Source: Burkholderiaceae bacterium (GTDB lineage: Bacteria > Pseudomonadota > Gammaproteobacteria > Burkholderiales > Burkholderiaceae_D). From it: a DNA stretch of 64,000 nt. The stretch covers positions 1-64,000 of the forward strand of contig JAGTRJ010000023.1 of the NCBI GenBank assembly GCA_018261755.1, read 5' to 3'. The notes under the pieces are model-generated. The model was given only the letters and a program-made list of their open reading frames with translations, made no database searches and was not told where the DNA came from. Each line of letters starts with the position of its first letter. Position 1 is the first letter of the stretch. Position numbers and translations under genes: made by a program. This document shows positions 1-7,790 of this stretch, piece after piece.

Positions 1-98
1 ACGGCGACGCTGGTACGCCAGCCCTCACCTTTAAAGCCGCGCCATGCGTCCGGCGCTTGTTGTACTGCATCGGCAAAAGCCGAAGGAATGGCATTCAT
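1..98 (-). CDS. pflB: Pyruvate formate-lyase (formate C-acetyltransferase), N-terminal fragment
   Basis: Only the first 32 codons are in the window; the gene runs off the left edge. The peptide begins MNAIPSAFADAV and continues AWRGFKGEGWRTSVA, which resembles the AWxGFxxGxW start of pyruvate formate-lyase, the oxygen-sensitive glycyl-radical enzyme that splits pyruvate into acetyl-CoA and formate in the cytoplasm. The start at position 98 is supported by an AAGGTGG ribosome site 6-7 bases upstream. The radical and catalytic residues lie outside the window, so the identification rests on the N-terminus alone; a related glycyl-radical enzyme cannot be excluded. Confidence 0.7.
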   Translation of the reverse strand, partial: MNAIPSAFADAVQQAPDAWRGFKGEGWRTSVA

Positions 99-406
99 TG
101 CATCCACCTTTTTGTTTTGATAAGTTGTCAAAAGAGGCCTGAATTTTTTGGGCCCCCTATGCTGCGAGCATAGGAAATTCGCAATTGCCCTTTTGGGGAA
201 GTTATCAAAAAGGCCTGTATTGGGGTGGGGCAGGCCATGCCGTCGCCTGATAACTGGCATTAGTATAATGCGATCTGGCGGATGCAACAAGTTGGCCTGT
301 TATTCTGCTTTCATTTTTGATGGCGAAAGTGCCAGAACGCTATCTTTTTCCCTGTGGCGCATATATTCTGCGCACTTGATTGTGCCGGCATAACGGTTGG
401 AGCATC
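99..406. promoter_or_regulatory. Divergent leader between pflB and the LOG-family gene
   Basis: This 308-base gap separates two divergent genes. Visible elements are: an imperfect palindrome TTGATAAGTTGTCAA at 117-131; a hairpin CCTATGCT-GCG-AGCATAGG at 156-174; a direct repeat GTTrTCAAAAr(A)GGCCTG at 124-141 and 201-217; and a TATAAT -10 candidate at 264-269 reading toward the LOG gene, with no clear -35 box. An open frame of 81 codons at 148-393 has no family features and I do not regard it as a gene. Confidence 0.4.
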
Positions 407-979
407 ATGAAAAGCCTTTGCGTGTATTGCGGTTCGTCATTCGGCCATTCGCCGGTTCATGCGGCTGTTGCCAGGGCGCTGGCGGCGGAACTGGTTGGCA
501 GCGGAATTGCGCTGGTATATGGCGGTGGCGACATCGGCCTGATGGGCGTGGTGGCCGACGAGGTGATGCGCCTCGGCGGCGAAGCGACCGGCGTGATTCC
601 GAAAGCGCTGATGGAAAAGGAAGTCGGCCACATGGGGCTGACGCGGCTGCACATCGTGAAAGACATGCACGAGCGCAAGGCGATGATGATGGAACTGTCC
701 GATGGCTTCATCGCGCTGCCGGGCGGGCTGGGCACGCTGGAAGAATTGTTTGAGGTGCTGACCTGGGCGCAGCTCGGCTATCATGCCAAGCCGGTTGGGG
801 TTCTGAACGCGCAGGGCTTTTTCGATGGCCTGATCGGCTTTGTCTCGCATCAGGTGTCACAAGGTTTCGTGCAGCAGGCGCATGCCGACCTGATGCTGGT
901 GGAAACGGAACCGGCTGGCTTGCTGCAACGGTTCCGCGAGTTCTACGCGCGGGGCGCAGTGCTGCCGCCGAAGGTGTGA
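407..979 (+). CDS. LOG-family protein (TIGR00730), probable nucleoside-5'-monophosphate phosphoribohydrolase
   Basis: A 190-residue protein of the LOG/lysine-decarboxylase-like Rossmann family. Members hydrolyse cytokinin riboside 5'-monophosphates or other nucleotide monophosphates to a free base and ribose phosphate. The family signature is visible: YCGSS near residue 7, GGGDIGLMG at 40-47, HERK at 88-91 and the PGGxGTxxE motif at 105-113. The start at 407 (MKSLCVYCGS) is preferred over an upstream in-frame ATG at 380 because a GGAG site lies just ahead of it. It is cytosolic and transcribed alone. The natural substrate in bacteria is often unknown, so the name should stay at family level. 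Confidence 0.9.
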   Translation: MKSLCVYCGSSFGHSPVHAAVARALAAELVGSGIALVYGGGDIGLMGVVADEVMRLGGEATGVIPKALMEKEVGHMGLTRLHIVKDMHERKAMMMELSDGFIALPGGLGTLEELFEVLTWAQLGYHAKPVGVLNAQGFFDGLIGFVSHQVSQGFVQQAHADLMLVETEPAGLLQRFREFYARGAVLPPKV

Positions 980-983
980 GCCG

Positions 984-2150
984 CTAGAGCCGGGCTAGCG
1001 CCTGTACGATATCGGCCATCAGATCGTCCGGGTCTTCCAGCCCGATGTTAAAGCGCACCAGATTGCCTTCGCCGTGCCAGAAATTGCGCATGGCCGACAT
1101 GCGGTAAGGCACACACAGGCTGTGCGATCCGCCCCAGCTGTAGCCAATCTTGAACAGTCGCAGGCTGTCGACGAAGCGGTCGGTCTGCGCTTCCGTGTCG
1201 CGCGCATCGAACAGCACGGAAAACAGGCCGCCGGCGCCGGTGAAGTCGCGCCGCCAGATGTCATGGCCGGGGCAGTCGTCGAATGCCGGGTGCAGCACCC
1301 TGGCGATTTCTGGCCGCGTTTTCAGCCAGGCGGCAATCTTGCGCGCGGCGGCGTCGTGCGCGTCGAAGCGCAATTTCATGCTTTGCAGCCCGCGCAGCAC
1401 CAGATAGACGTCGTCCGGCCCGACGCCGAAGCCGAGCCGACCGTGCGCGGTGCTTAGACGGTAGTGGATGGCATCGTCGCGCGTGATGACCGCGCCCATC
1501 AGCACGTCCGAGCCGCCGGACTGGTACTTGGTCAGCGCCTGCAGCGAAATGTCGGCACCGTGCTCGAACGCATTGAATGCCAAGCCGGCCGACCAGGTGT
1601 TGTCGAGCGCGACCAGCGCGCCCTTGTCATGCGCGGCGCGGCAGATGGCCGGGATGTCCGGCACTTCCATCGACACCGAACCGGGCGTTTCGGCCCACAC
1701 CAGCTTCGTGTTCGGCTGGATCAGTTCCGCGATGCCGGCGCCTGCCATCGGATCGTAAAAGCGGGCGCTGATGCCCCAGTCTTGCGCCAGCCAGGTGCCC
1801 ATTTCGCGGCTCGGGCCATACACGTTGTCCGGCAGCAGCACGTCATCGCCGGATTTCAGCAGGCCGAAGTTGACCATCGCAATCGCCGCCAGTCCGCTCG
1901 GCGCGAGTATGCAATGCTTGCCATCCTCGATTTCGGCCAGCCGCGCTTCGAGCGTGAAGGTGGTCGGCGTGCCGTGCAGGCCGTAGGTGTAGGCCGACTT
2001 GTCCTGCCAGCGCGACGAGCGCATCGCGGCCACGTTGTTGAACAGCACCGTGGATGCATGGTGGATCGCGGTCGGGAACGCTTCGAAGCCTTCGAGCGGG
2101 CGGTAATCGCTGTGATTGAGCCGCGTGGCGATGGATTTTTTGTCTTTCAT
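984..2150 (-). CDS. metC: Cystathionine beta-lyase (PLP-dependent)
   Basis: A 388-residue Cys/Met-metabolism PLP enzyme that cleaves cystathionine to homocysteine, pyruvate and ammonia in methionine synthesis. The PLP lysine is K208 in LTKYQSGGSD, and the cofactor-ring aspartate is in ALDNTW around residue 183. The sequence has the beta-lyase style N-terminus (ATRLNHSDYRP, then HASTVLF) rather than that of gamma-synthases. It follows rimO on the same strand after 15 bases, so the two are probably cotranscribed. Its 3' end lies 4 bases from the stop of the convergent LOG gene. Another Cys/Met lyase activity is the main alternative. Confidence 0.88.
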   Translation of the reverse strand: MKDKKSIATRLNHSDYRPLEGFEAFPTAIHHASTVLFNNVAAMRSSRWQDKSAYTYGLHGTPTTFTLEARLAEIEDGKHCILAPSGLAAIAMVNFGLLKSGDDVLLPDNVYGPSREMGTWLAQDWGISARFYDPMAGAGIAELIQPNTKLVWAETPGSVSMEVPDIPAICRAAHDKGALVALDNTWSAGLAFNAFEHGADISLQALTKYQSGGSDVLMGAVITRDDAIHYRLSTAHGRLGFGVGPDDVYLVLRGLQSMKLRFDAHDAAARKIAAWLKTRPEIARVLHPAFDDCPGHDIWRRDFTGAGGLFSVLFDARDTEAQTDRFVDSLRLFKIGYSWGGSHSLCVPYRMSAMRNFWHGEGNLVRFNIGLEDPDDLMADIVQALARL

Positions 2151-2165
2151 GGCATTCCAGAATGG

Positions 2166-3536
2166 TTATTCTTTAATCTCGCCCCACAGGTCATGCGTAT
2201 CGGCACGTTTGACCACCACGTCGATAAAATCGCCGACTTCCAGCCGCACGCGCGGATCGAACGGACGCGCGATGTGCACCACGCCGTCGATTTCCGGCGC
2301 GTCGGCCGACGAACGGCCGGTGGCGGCGCCGGTGCGGCTGACGTCATCGATCAGCACGCGCACGGTGTTGCCGACTTTGGCCTGCAGCCGTTGGGCCGAG
2401 ATTTCTTCCTGCAGCAGCATCAGCCGCGCGCGGCGTTGTTCGCGCACTTCTTCCGGCACCGGGTTCGGTAACGCATTCGCCGCCGCGCCTTCGACCGGCG
2501 AATACGGGAAGCAGCCGAGGCGGTCGATCTGCGCTTCACGGATGAAATCGAGCAGGTATTCGAATTCTTCCTCGGTTTCGCCGGGGAAGCCGGTGATGAA
2601 GGTCGAGCGGATGGTGATCTCGGGGCAAATCGCGCGCCAAGCCTGGATGCGTTCGATATTGCGTTCGCCGCTGGCCGGGCGCTTCATCCGGCGCAGCACA
2701 TCCGGGTGCGCGTGCTGCAGCGGCACGTCGAGATACGGCAGGATTTTGCCTTCTGCCATCAGCGGGATGATGCGGTCGATGTGCGGGTACGGATAGACGT
2801 AATGCAGCCGCACCCAGGCGCCGAATTGCGCCGCCAGTTCGCCCAGCGCCGACACCAGCGTGGTAACGTCGGTTTTCAGCGGCTTGCCGCCCCAGAAGCC
2901 GGTGCGGGCCTTGACGTCGATGCCGTAAGCGCCGGTATCCTGCGAAATTACCAGCAATTCCTTCACCCCGGCGCGGAACAGTTTTTCCGCCTCGCTCATC
3001 ACGTTGCCGATCGGGTACGACACCAGATCGCCGCGCATCGACGGGATGATGCAGAAGGTGCAGCCGTGATTGCAGCCTTCGGAGATTTTCAGGTAGGCGT
3101 AGTGCTTCGGCGTCAGCTTGATGCCTTGCGGCGGAATCAGGTCGATGAACGGCTCGTGCGGTTTGGGCACATGCGCATGCACCGCGTCCATCACTGCGGC
3201 CAGCGAGTCCGGGCCGGTCACGGCCAGCACTTTCGGGTGCGCTTTCAGGATGAAGTCGCTGCCGTCGGCTTCCTTGCGCGCGCCGAGGCAGCCGGTGACG
3301 ATCACCTTGCCGTTTTCGGCCAGCGCCTCGCCAATCGCCTCGAGCGATTCCTGCACCGCGGCGTCGATGAAGCCACAGGTGTTGACGATCACCAGATCGG
3401 CGTCCTGATAGGATTTTGCGGTGTCATAGCCTTCGGCGCGTAATTGCGTCAGGATGTGTTCGGCATCGACCGTGGCTTTCGGGCAGCCGAGCGAGACGAA
3501 ACCGATTTGCGGGGTAGAGCGGGATTTTCTTTGCAT
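2166..3536 (-). CDS. rimO: Ribosomal protein S12 methylthiotransferase RimO
   Basis: A 456-residue radical-SAM methylthiotransferase that adds a methylthio group to the conserved aspartate of ribosomal protein S12. The order is: UPF0004 domain with cluster cysteines C18, C54 and C83; the radical-SAM CxxxCxxC motif C155/C159/C162 (CNHGCTFC); and a C-terminal TRAM domain ending in WGEIKE. Opening with [16 protein letters not shown] separates RimO from the tRNA enzyme MiaB. Length is normal for the family. It is first in a probable rimO-metC unit, and dispersed repeat copy 1 lies upstream at 3692-3806. Confidence 0.95.
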   Translation of the reverse strand: MQRKSRSTPQIGFVSLGCPKATVDAEHILTQLRAEGYDTAKSYQDADLVIVNTCGFIDAAVQESLEAIGEALAENGKVIVTGCLGARKEADGSDFILKAHPKVLAVTGPDSLAAVMDAVHAHVPKPHEPFIDLIPPQGIKLTPKHYAYLKISEGCNHGCTFCIIPSMRGDLVSYPIGNVMSEAEKLFRAGVKELLVISQDTGAYGIDVKARTGFWGGKPLKTDVTTLVSALGELAAQFGAWVRLHYVYPYPHIDRIIPLMAEGKILPYLDVPLQHAHPDVLRRMKRPASGERNIERIQAWRAICPEITIRSTFITGFPGETEEEFEYLLDFIREAQIDRLGCFPYSPVEGAAANALPNPVPEEVREQRRARLMLLQEEISAQRLQAKVGNTVRVLIDDVSRTGAATGRSSADAPEIDGVVHIARPFDPRVRLEVGDFIDVVVKRADTHDLWGEIKE

Positions 3537-3691
3537 GGGGAATGAATCAAGTGCGGATTCGATATTGTAGGGCTTATCGACCGGATTTGCGCCATTTGCG
3601 GCCTGGCGGCGATGGCTGCCGCCGCCACCGCTGGCGGTTGCTCAGGTTGAAAGTAACCGACCTCGCTGGCAATCTCGTTCAATAAGGTCAA

Positions 3692-3806
3692 AAATAACTG
3701 ACTCAAATGAAGAATGGGTCAGTAAGGCTAAAAAATATACTCCACCCAGTATTTAAAAACAGCCAGCAAATATGTGGCCCGGCGCGGTGTTTTGACTATA
3801 TACCCC
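3692..3806 (+). repeat. Dispersed palindromic element, copy 1 (long form)
   Basis: Long form of the element repeated through this window. A first hairpin, ACTGAC (3697-3702) with GTCAGT (3718-3723), is followed by the core beginning AAAAATATACTCC at about 3730. The core continues with AGTATTT, then a GTGGCC-containing stem, and ends in TATATACCCC. Read on the minus strand, the direction of the flanking genes, the core ends in AAATACT-N6-AGTATATTTTTT. Closest relatives here are the copies at 10982 and 30688. Confidence 0.85.
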
Positions 3807-3910
3807 AGCCTTCTGGCGGTTCTTGGTGGTTTGTGGTGGGTTGGCGAGTCGCTTTGCGCAAGCGTATGGCGGTAGCAAGAAGTTGGCATTCGCAGCGTGG
3901 CAGGCTTGCC

Positions 3911-4071
3911 GGGGGTAGCCCGGCAGCTACCCCCTTTTCTTGTTTCGCCAAGAAAAGGAAGCAAAACAAGGCGACCGCAACGCCGCTGAATTCCCCGCTG
4001 ACGTGAAGCCAAAAGCGGGAAACAAAAGCAACTCACTTCGCTCAGACAACTTTTGTTTCTGGTCCGCTTTT
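3911..4071. other. Cluster of three strong palindromes
   Basis: Three consecutive inverted repeats are visible. GGGGGTAGC (3911-3919) pairs perfectly with GCTACCCCC (3926-3934). CCTTTTCTTG (3933-3942) pairs with CAAGAAAAGG (3949-3958), sharing two bases with the first. AAAAGCGG plus AAACAAAAG (4011-4028) pairs with CTTTTGTTT (4050-4058) and CCGCTTTT (4064-4071). The first stem is followed by TTTTCTTGTTT and could act as a plus-strand terminator, but no plus-strand gene precedes it. The cluster may be a miniature repetitive element or a structured RNA; function is unknown. Confidence 0.6.
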
Positions 4072-4168
4072 GTCTCCCCGCCAGCGGCAGCGTCGCAAGC
4101 GGATGAAAAGCAGCGTCAACCCAGCTGCTTGCACTTTAGCCAGCGTGGCGCGGATTCAGCCCGCCGTG

Positions 4169-4924
4169 TTATTTCAGCCAGATCAGCGATGCCATCCGGC
4201 CGGTGGTTTCATCGCGCCGGAACGAGTAGAAGCGTCGCCAGTCGGTGACGGTACACAGGCCGCCGCCGGCGATCTGCGTCACGCCAGCCTGCGCCAGCGC
4301 AACTGTTGCCAGCGCATACATGTCGCCCAGATATTTGTCCGGCGAGCCATCAATCGGGGTGAAGCCGTTGGCTGGGTCAATGCCGCCAGCGGCAAACGCC
4401 TGCAGCACGTCGTCGCCGACTTCGAACGCCTGCGGGCCGATGGCCGGGCCGAACCAGGCGAGGATTTCATCCGCGCCGCGCGCGCGCATTGCCGCCACGG
4501 TCGCCTGCAGCACACCGTCGGCCAGCCCGCGCCAGCCGGCATGCGCGGCCGCGACCACCGTGCCCCTGGCATCAGCGAACAGCACCGGCAGGCAGTCGGC
4601 GGTCAGCGTCACGCACACCGCGCCGGGTTCGCTGGCGATGCTGGCGTCGGCTTCAGGCGCGCCGGCTGTGGCGGCGGCATCGACCACGTGGATGCCATGC
4701 ACCTGCGTCAGCCAGGCCGGTTCGGACGGCAGCAGGCGGCGCAGCATCGCGCGGTTGGCGCGCACATGTTCCGGCTCGTCGCCGACATGCGCTGCTAGGT
4801 TGAAGCCGTGTTCGCCGCTGGCGCCATCGTCATACGGCGCACGGCTGACGCCGCCGCTGCGCAGGGTCAGCAGCGCGCCGACATTGTCCGGCAGGCCGGG
4901 CCATTCCGGGGTGAGGATATTCAT
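4169..4924 (-). CDS. pgeF: Peptidoglycan editing factor PgeF / YfiH-type multicopper polyphenol oxidase family
   Basis: A 251-residue protein of the YfiH/laccase-domain family. In E. coli the homologue removes peptidoglycan precursors carrying L-serine in place of L-alanine; relatives have purine-nucleoside phosphorylase or oxidase activity. The family motifs TADCLPVLFAD and HAGWRGL, carrying the Cys and His ligands, are present in the middle third. The start MNILTPEWPGL at 4924 gives the usual length and leaves 16 bases to the rluD stop; an in-frame ATG at 4972 would overlap rluD. The rluD-pgeF order is common in proteobacteria and suggests cotranscription. Confidence 0.9.
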   Translation of the reverse strand: MNILTPEWPGLPDNVGALLTLRSGGVSRAPYDDGASGEHGFNLAAHVGDEPEHVRANRAMLRRLLPSEPAWLTQVHGIHVVDAAATAGAPEADASIASEPGAVCVTLTADCLPVLFADARGTVVAAAHAGWRGLADGVLQATVAAMRARGADEILAWFGPAIGPQAFEVGDDVLQAFAAGGIDPANGFTPIDGSPDKYLGDMYALATVALAQAGVTQIAGGGLCTVTDWRRFYSFRRDETTGRMASLIWLK

Positions 4925-4940
4925 GGTTGTCGCTTCGTTT

Positions 4941-5963
4941 TCAAGAGAGGGCGGAAAGGTCGATGCCGGCACTTGCCAGCAGCGCGGCGAAATCGTCCGG
5001 CAGTGGCGCCTGCCATTGGCATTCTTCGCCGGTGGCCGGGTGGCTCAGGCCGAGGCGGTACGCGTGCAGCGCCTGCCGGTGGAAAAAACGCGCCAGATGT
5101 TGCTTGCCGTACACCGAATCCCCGACCAGCGGGAAGCCAAGCGATTGCAGATGTACGCGGATCTGGTGCGTGCGGCCGGTTTCGAGCTGGCAGCGCAGCA
5201 GGCTGACGCGGTGGCGGTCGAGCACGCCTTCGGCCAGCCGTTCGAAATGCGTCACCGCCGGCTTGGCGGACGGGCTTTCCAGCACCGCCATTTTCAGCCG
5301 GTCGCGCGGGTGGCGGCCGATTGCGGCCTCGACCTTGCCCTTCAGGTGCGGCGCGCCCCAGACCAGCGCCAGGTATTCGCGGTGCACGGTGCGCGCCTGC
5401 AACTGGCGCACCAGTTCGGTCTGCGCTGCCAGCGTTTTCGCCACCACCAACAGGCCGCTGGTATCCTTGTCCAGCCGGTGCACGATGCCGGCGCGCGGCA
5501 CGCCGGCCAGCGCCGGGCAGTGGTACAGCAGGCCGTTCAAGAGCGTGCCCGACCAGTTGCCGGCAGCCGGATGCACCACCAGCCCGGCGGGCTTGTTGAT
5601 GACGATGATCTGCGCGTCTTCATGCACGATAGTCAGCGCAATCGGTTCCGGCTGGAACGCGGTGTCTTCCGGCGCCGCCTGCGGTTCAATCCGCACCGCT
5701 TCGCCGCCGAGCACGGTGGTCTTGACCTGCGCCGGCTGGCCATCGACGGTGACGAAGCCGGCTTCGATCCATTGCTGGATGCGGCTGCGGGAAAACTGGC
5801 TGACGTGCTTTGCCAGCACCTTGTCCAGCCGTTCGCCGATGTCGGCCATGGTCAGTTTCAATTCGATGGCAGGGGTGTCCGGCAACGCCGCTGGCTGATC
5901 GTCCAGCCCGTATTCATCGTTGTCGTCAGTTGGGGAAATATCTTTTGGTGCGGCTGTTGCCAT
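4941..5963 (-). CDS. rluD: 23S rRNA pseudouridine synthase RluD
   Basis: A 340-residue RluA-family pseudouridine synthase. RluD modifies uridines 1911, 1915 and 1917 in helix 69 of 23S rRNA (E. coli numbering). An S4-like RNA-binding domain lies around residues 43-95 (ERLDKVLAKHVSQFSRS). The catalytic motif HRLDKDTSG has its aspartate at D165. The acidic N-terminal extension of about 35 residues is common in the family. It is divergent from bamD and followed by pgeF on the same strand. RluA or RluC activity is less likely, given the S4 domain and the neighbouring pgeF and bamD. Confidence 0.93.
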   Translation of the reverse strand: MATAAPKDISPTDDNDEYGLDDQPAALPDTPAIELKLTMADIGERLDKVLAKHVSQFSRSRIQQWIEAGFVTVDGQPAQVKTTVLGGEAVRIEPQAAPEDTAFQPEPIALTIVHEDAQIIVINKPAGLVVHPAAGNWSGTLLNGLLYHCPALAGVPRAGIVHRLDKDTSGLLVVAKTLAAQTELVRQLQARTVHREYLALVWGAPHLKGKVEAAIGRHPRDRLKMAVLESPSAKPAVTHFERLAEGVLDRHRVSLLRCQLETGRTHQIRVHLQSLGFPLVGDSVYGKQHLARFFHRQALHAYRLGLSHPATGEECQWQAPLPDDFAALLASAGIDLSALS

Positions 5964-5982
5964 TGTGGCGCTTCCTATCGGC

Positions 5983-5988
5983 TATAAT
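5983..5988 (+). promoter_or_regulatory. Candidate -10 box (TATAAT) upstream of bamD
   Basis: A perfect TATAAT lies 37 bases before the bamD start, in the short divergent gap with rluD. No good -35 hexamer is found at 16-18 bases; the nearest TTG-containing hexamers are at 14 and 20. The call rests on the -10 box and its position. Confidence 0.45.
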
Positions 5989-6024
5989 CGGTCACTTACC
6001 TTCTGTCGCTTTTGCACAAAAACC

Positions 6025-6822
6025 ATGCCTAAAAAATTGCTCTCGCTTGTGGCGCTATCCTTAGCGGTTTTGCTGTCGGGCTGCAGTATCTTTTCCGAGC
6101 AGATTGATGAAACCAAATCCTGGTCGGCGCAGAAATTATACTCAGAGGCGCGCGCCGAAGCGCAATCAGGCAATTACGAAAAGGCGGTGCAGTATTACGA
6201 AAAGCTGGAATCGCGCTATCCGTTCGGCCTTTATGCGCAGCAGTCACAGATGGAAATCGCTTACGGCTATTATCGTCAGGGCGAGCAGGAACAGGCGCTG
6301 GCGGCGATCGAGCGCTTCATCAAGCTGCATCCGAATCATCCGAATGTCGATTACATGTATTACCTGCGCGGGCTGGCCAATTTCAACGATCGCGTCGGCT
6401 GGCTGAATTACCTGTCGAAGGAAGACCTGACCGAGCGCGATCCGAAGGCGGCGCAGAGCGCGTTCGATTCGTTCAAGCTGCTGGTGACGAAATTTCCGGA
6501 CAGCCAGTATGCGCCGGATGCGATGTTGCGGATGAAATATCTGCTCAATGCACTGGCGCAGTACGAAGTGCATGTGGCGAACTATTATTACCGCCGCGGT
6601 GCGTATCTGGCAGCAGCCAACCGCGCGCAGCAGGCAGTGAAAAAATATCCCGACACGCCGGCGACCGAGGAAGCGCTGCTGGTGATGGTGCGTTCGTACG
6701 ACCGGCTGGGCCTGAGCGACTTGCGCGATGATGCCGACCGCGTATTCCGCCAGAATTATCCGAACAGCATTTATCTGAAAGGCGGCCCGAAAAAGGATAC
6801 GCCGTGGTGGAAGATTTGGTGA
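6025..6822 (+). CDS. bamD: Outer membrane protein assembly factor BamD
   Basis: A 265-residue lipoprotein of the BAM complex, which inserts beta-barrel proteins into the outer membrane. The start [11 protein letters not shown] at 6025 gives a proper lipoprotein signal peptide with lipobox LSGC and lipidated C20. The mature part is made of TPR-like repeats, seen in phrases such as [28 protein letters not shown] and the [12 protein letters not shown] stretch. Length matches the family. An upstream in-frame ATG at 5920 would lie inside rluD and is rejected. gmk follows on the same strand. Confidence 0.95.
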   Translation: MPKKLLSLVALSLAVLLSGCSIFSEQIDETKSWSAQKLYSEARAEAQSGNYEKAVQYYEKLESRYPFGLYAQQSQMEIAYGYYRQGEQEQALAAIERFIKLHPNHPNVDYMYYLRGLANFNDRVGWLNYLSKEDLTERDPKAAQSAFDSFKLLVTKFPDSQYAPDAMLRMKYLLNALAQYEVHVANYYYRRGAYLAAANRAQQAVKKYPDTPATEEALLVMVRSYDRLGLSDLRDDADRVFRQNYPNSIYLKGGPKKDTPWWKIW

Positions 6823-6872
6823 CGATGGAGCGGATGAGCAACACCGATGCCAGTGAATCGAGGCCAAGCTGC

Positions 6873-7529
6873 ATGATGCCGACAGTCAAGCCCGCGGGCA
6901 GTTTGATCATGGTCGTGGCGCCATCCGGTGCTGGCAAATCGACGCTGGTCAAGGCGCTGCTGGAGCAGGATCCGTCGATCCGGCTGTCCATTTCCTGCAC
7001 CACGCGCGCACCGCGTCCAGGCGAGCAGGATGGGCGCGAATACCATTTTCTGTCGGTGGATGAATTCCTGGCGTGCCGAGAACGCGGCGAGTTTCTCGAA
7101 TGGGCGGAAATCTACGGCAATTATTACGGCACTTCGGCCCCGCGGATTGCCGCGCATATGGCGACCGGCGCCGATGTGTTGCTGGAAATCGACTGGCAGG
7201 GCGCGCAGCAGGTGAAGCGACTGTTTCCGGATGCGGTCGGGATTTTCATCCTGCCGCCGTCGATTGCGACGCTGGAAGAGCGGCTGACCAAACGCGGCCA
7301 GGATGCGCCGGACGTCATCGCGCGCAGGATGCAGTCGGCCGAGAGCGAAATTTCGCATGCCGCAGAATGTGAATATGTTATTATAAATCAAAGCCTTGCA
7401 ACCGCCTTGTCGGAACTGACGTCAGTCGTTTCCGCGGCGCGTTGCCGTTTCTCGCGCCAGGCGGCGCGTAACGCAAGCCTGTTTGCCGAACTGGGCATTG
7501 CACCAGCCGTTGCCCGGGCGGCGGACTGA
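6873..7529 (+). CDS. gmk: Guanylate kinase
   Basis: A 218-residue kinase that phosphorylates GMP to GDP. The P-loop APSGAGKS lies at residues 16-23, and the GMP-binding [19 protein letters not shown] segment follows. The start at 6873 is chosen for a GAGG site nine bases upstream and a near-normal length; in-frame starts at 6825 and 6834 cannot be excluded and would add 13-16 residues. It heads the classical gmk-rpoZ-spoT set, linking guanine nucleotide supply to the stringent response. rpoZ begins 21 bases after the stop. Confidence 0.95.
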   Translation: MMPTVKPAGSLIMVVAPSGAGKSTLVKALLEQDPSIRLSISCTTRAPRPGEQDGREYHFLSVDEFLACRERGEFLEWAEIYGNYYGTSAPRIAAHMATGADVLLEIDWQGAQQVKRLFPDAVGIFILPPSIATLEERLTKRGQDAPDVIARRMQSAESEISHAAECEYVIINQSLATALSELTSVVSAARCRFSRQAARNASLFAELGIAPAVARAAD

Positions 7530-7550
7530 TCATTTTTTTAGGAGTACAGC

Positions 7551-7754
7551 ATGGCACGCATTACCATTGAAGATTGTCTGAAGAATGTCCCGAACCGTTT
7601 TCAACTGACGCTGTGCGCGACTTACCGCGCGCGCCAGTTGCTGCAGGGGCATACGCCGAAGGTTGATGCGAAAGACAAGATGGCGGTGGTGGCATTGCGT
7701 GAAATCGCGGCCGGCAAGGTCGGCATTGAAATGCTGAAAAAAGTCACCGGCTGA
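7551..7754 (+). CDS. rpoZ: DNA-directed RNA polymerase omega subunit
   Basis: A 67-residue omega subunit, which helps assemble RNA polymerase by chaperoning beta-prime and forms part of a ppGpp-binding site. It opens [20 protein letters not shown], with the conserved ARxITxEDC and NRFxL pattern, followed by a YRARQL helix. The TAGGAG ribosome site lies a few bases upstream. Length is typical for betaproteobacteria. It sits between gmk and spoT, as in most proteobacteria. Confidence 0.97.
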   Translation: MARITIEDCLKNVPNRFQLTLCATYRARQLLQGHTPKVDAKDKMAVVALREIAAGKVGIEMLKKVTG

Positions 7755-7790
7755 TTTTCCGCCATTCCCGCCGGTCGCTCGCTGAACGCC

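Larger units (their letters stand above)
3537..4168. other. 632-base intergenic region holding repeat copy 1 and a palindrome cluster
   Basis: No convincing gene lies between rimO and pgeF. Short frames on both strands here lack family features. The space holds repeat copy 1 (3692-3806) and a run of strong palindromes (3911-4071), described separately. The region is an accumulation of repetitive, structured DNA between two minus-strand operons. Confidence 0.7.

Noticed and set aside
117-131. FNR/ANR box upstream of pflB (TTGATAAGTTGTCAA)
   Set aside because: The arms are separated by five bases, not the four of the TTGATnnnnATCAA consensus, and one arm is GTCAA. Kept only as an imperfect palindrome.
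148-393. 81-codon frame between pflB and the LOG gene
   Set aside because: No ribosome site, no family features, and it spans the likely promoter.
3728-4036. 102-codon minus-strand frame in the 3.5-4.2 kb gap
   Set aside because: It is built from the repeat copy and palindromes (its end KYWVEYIF is the repeat translated). Similar short peptides occur wherever the repeat does.
4245-5987. 580-codon plus-strand frame across pgeF and rluD
   Set aside because: It covers two certain minus-strand genes and has low-complexity sequence.
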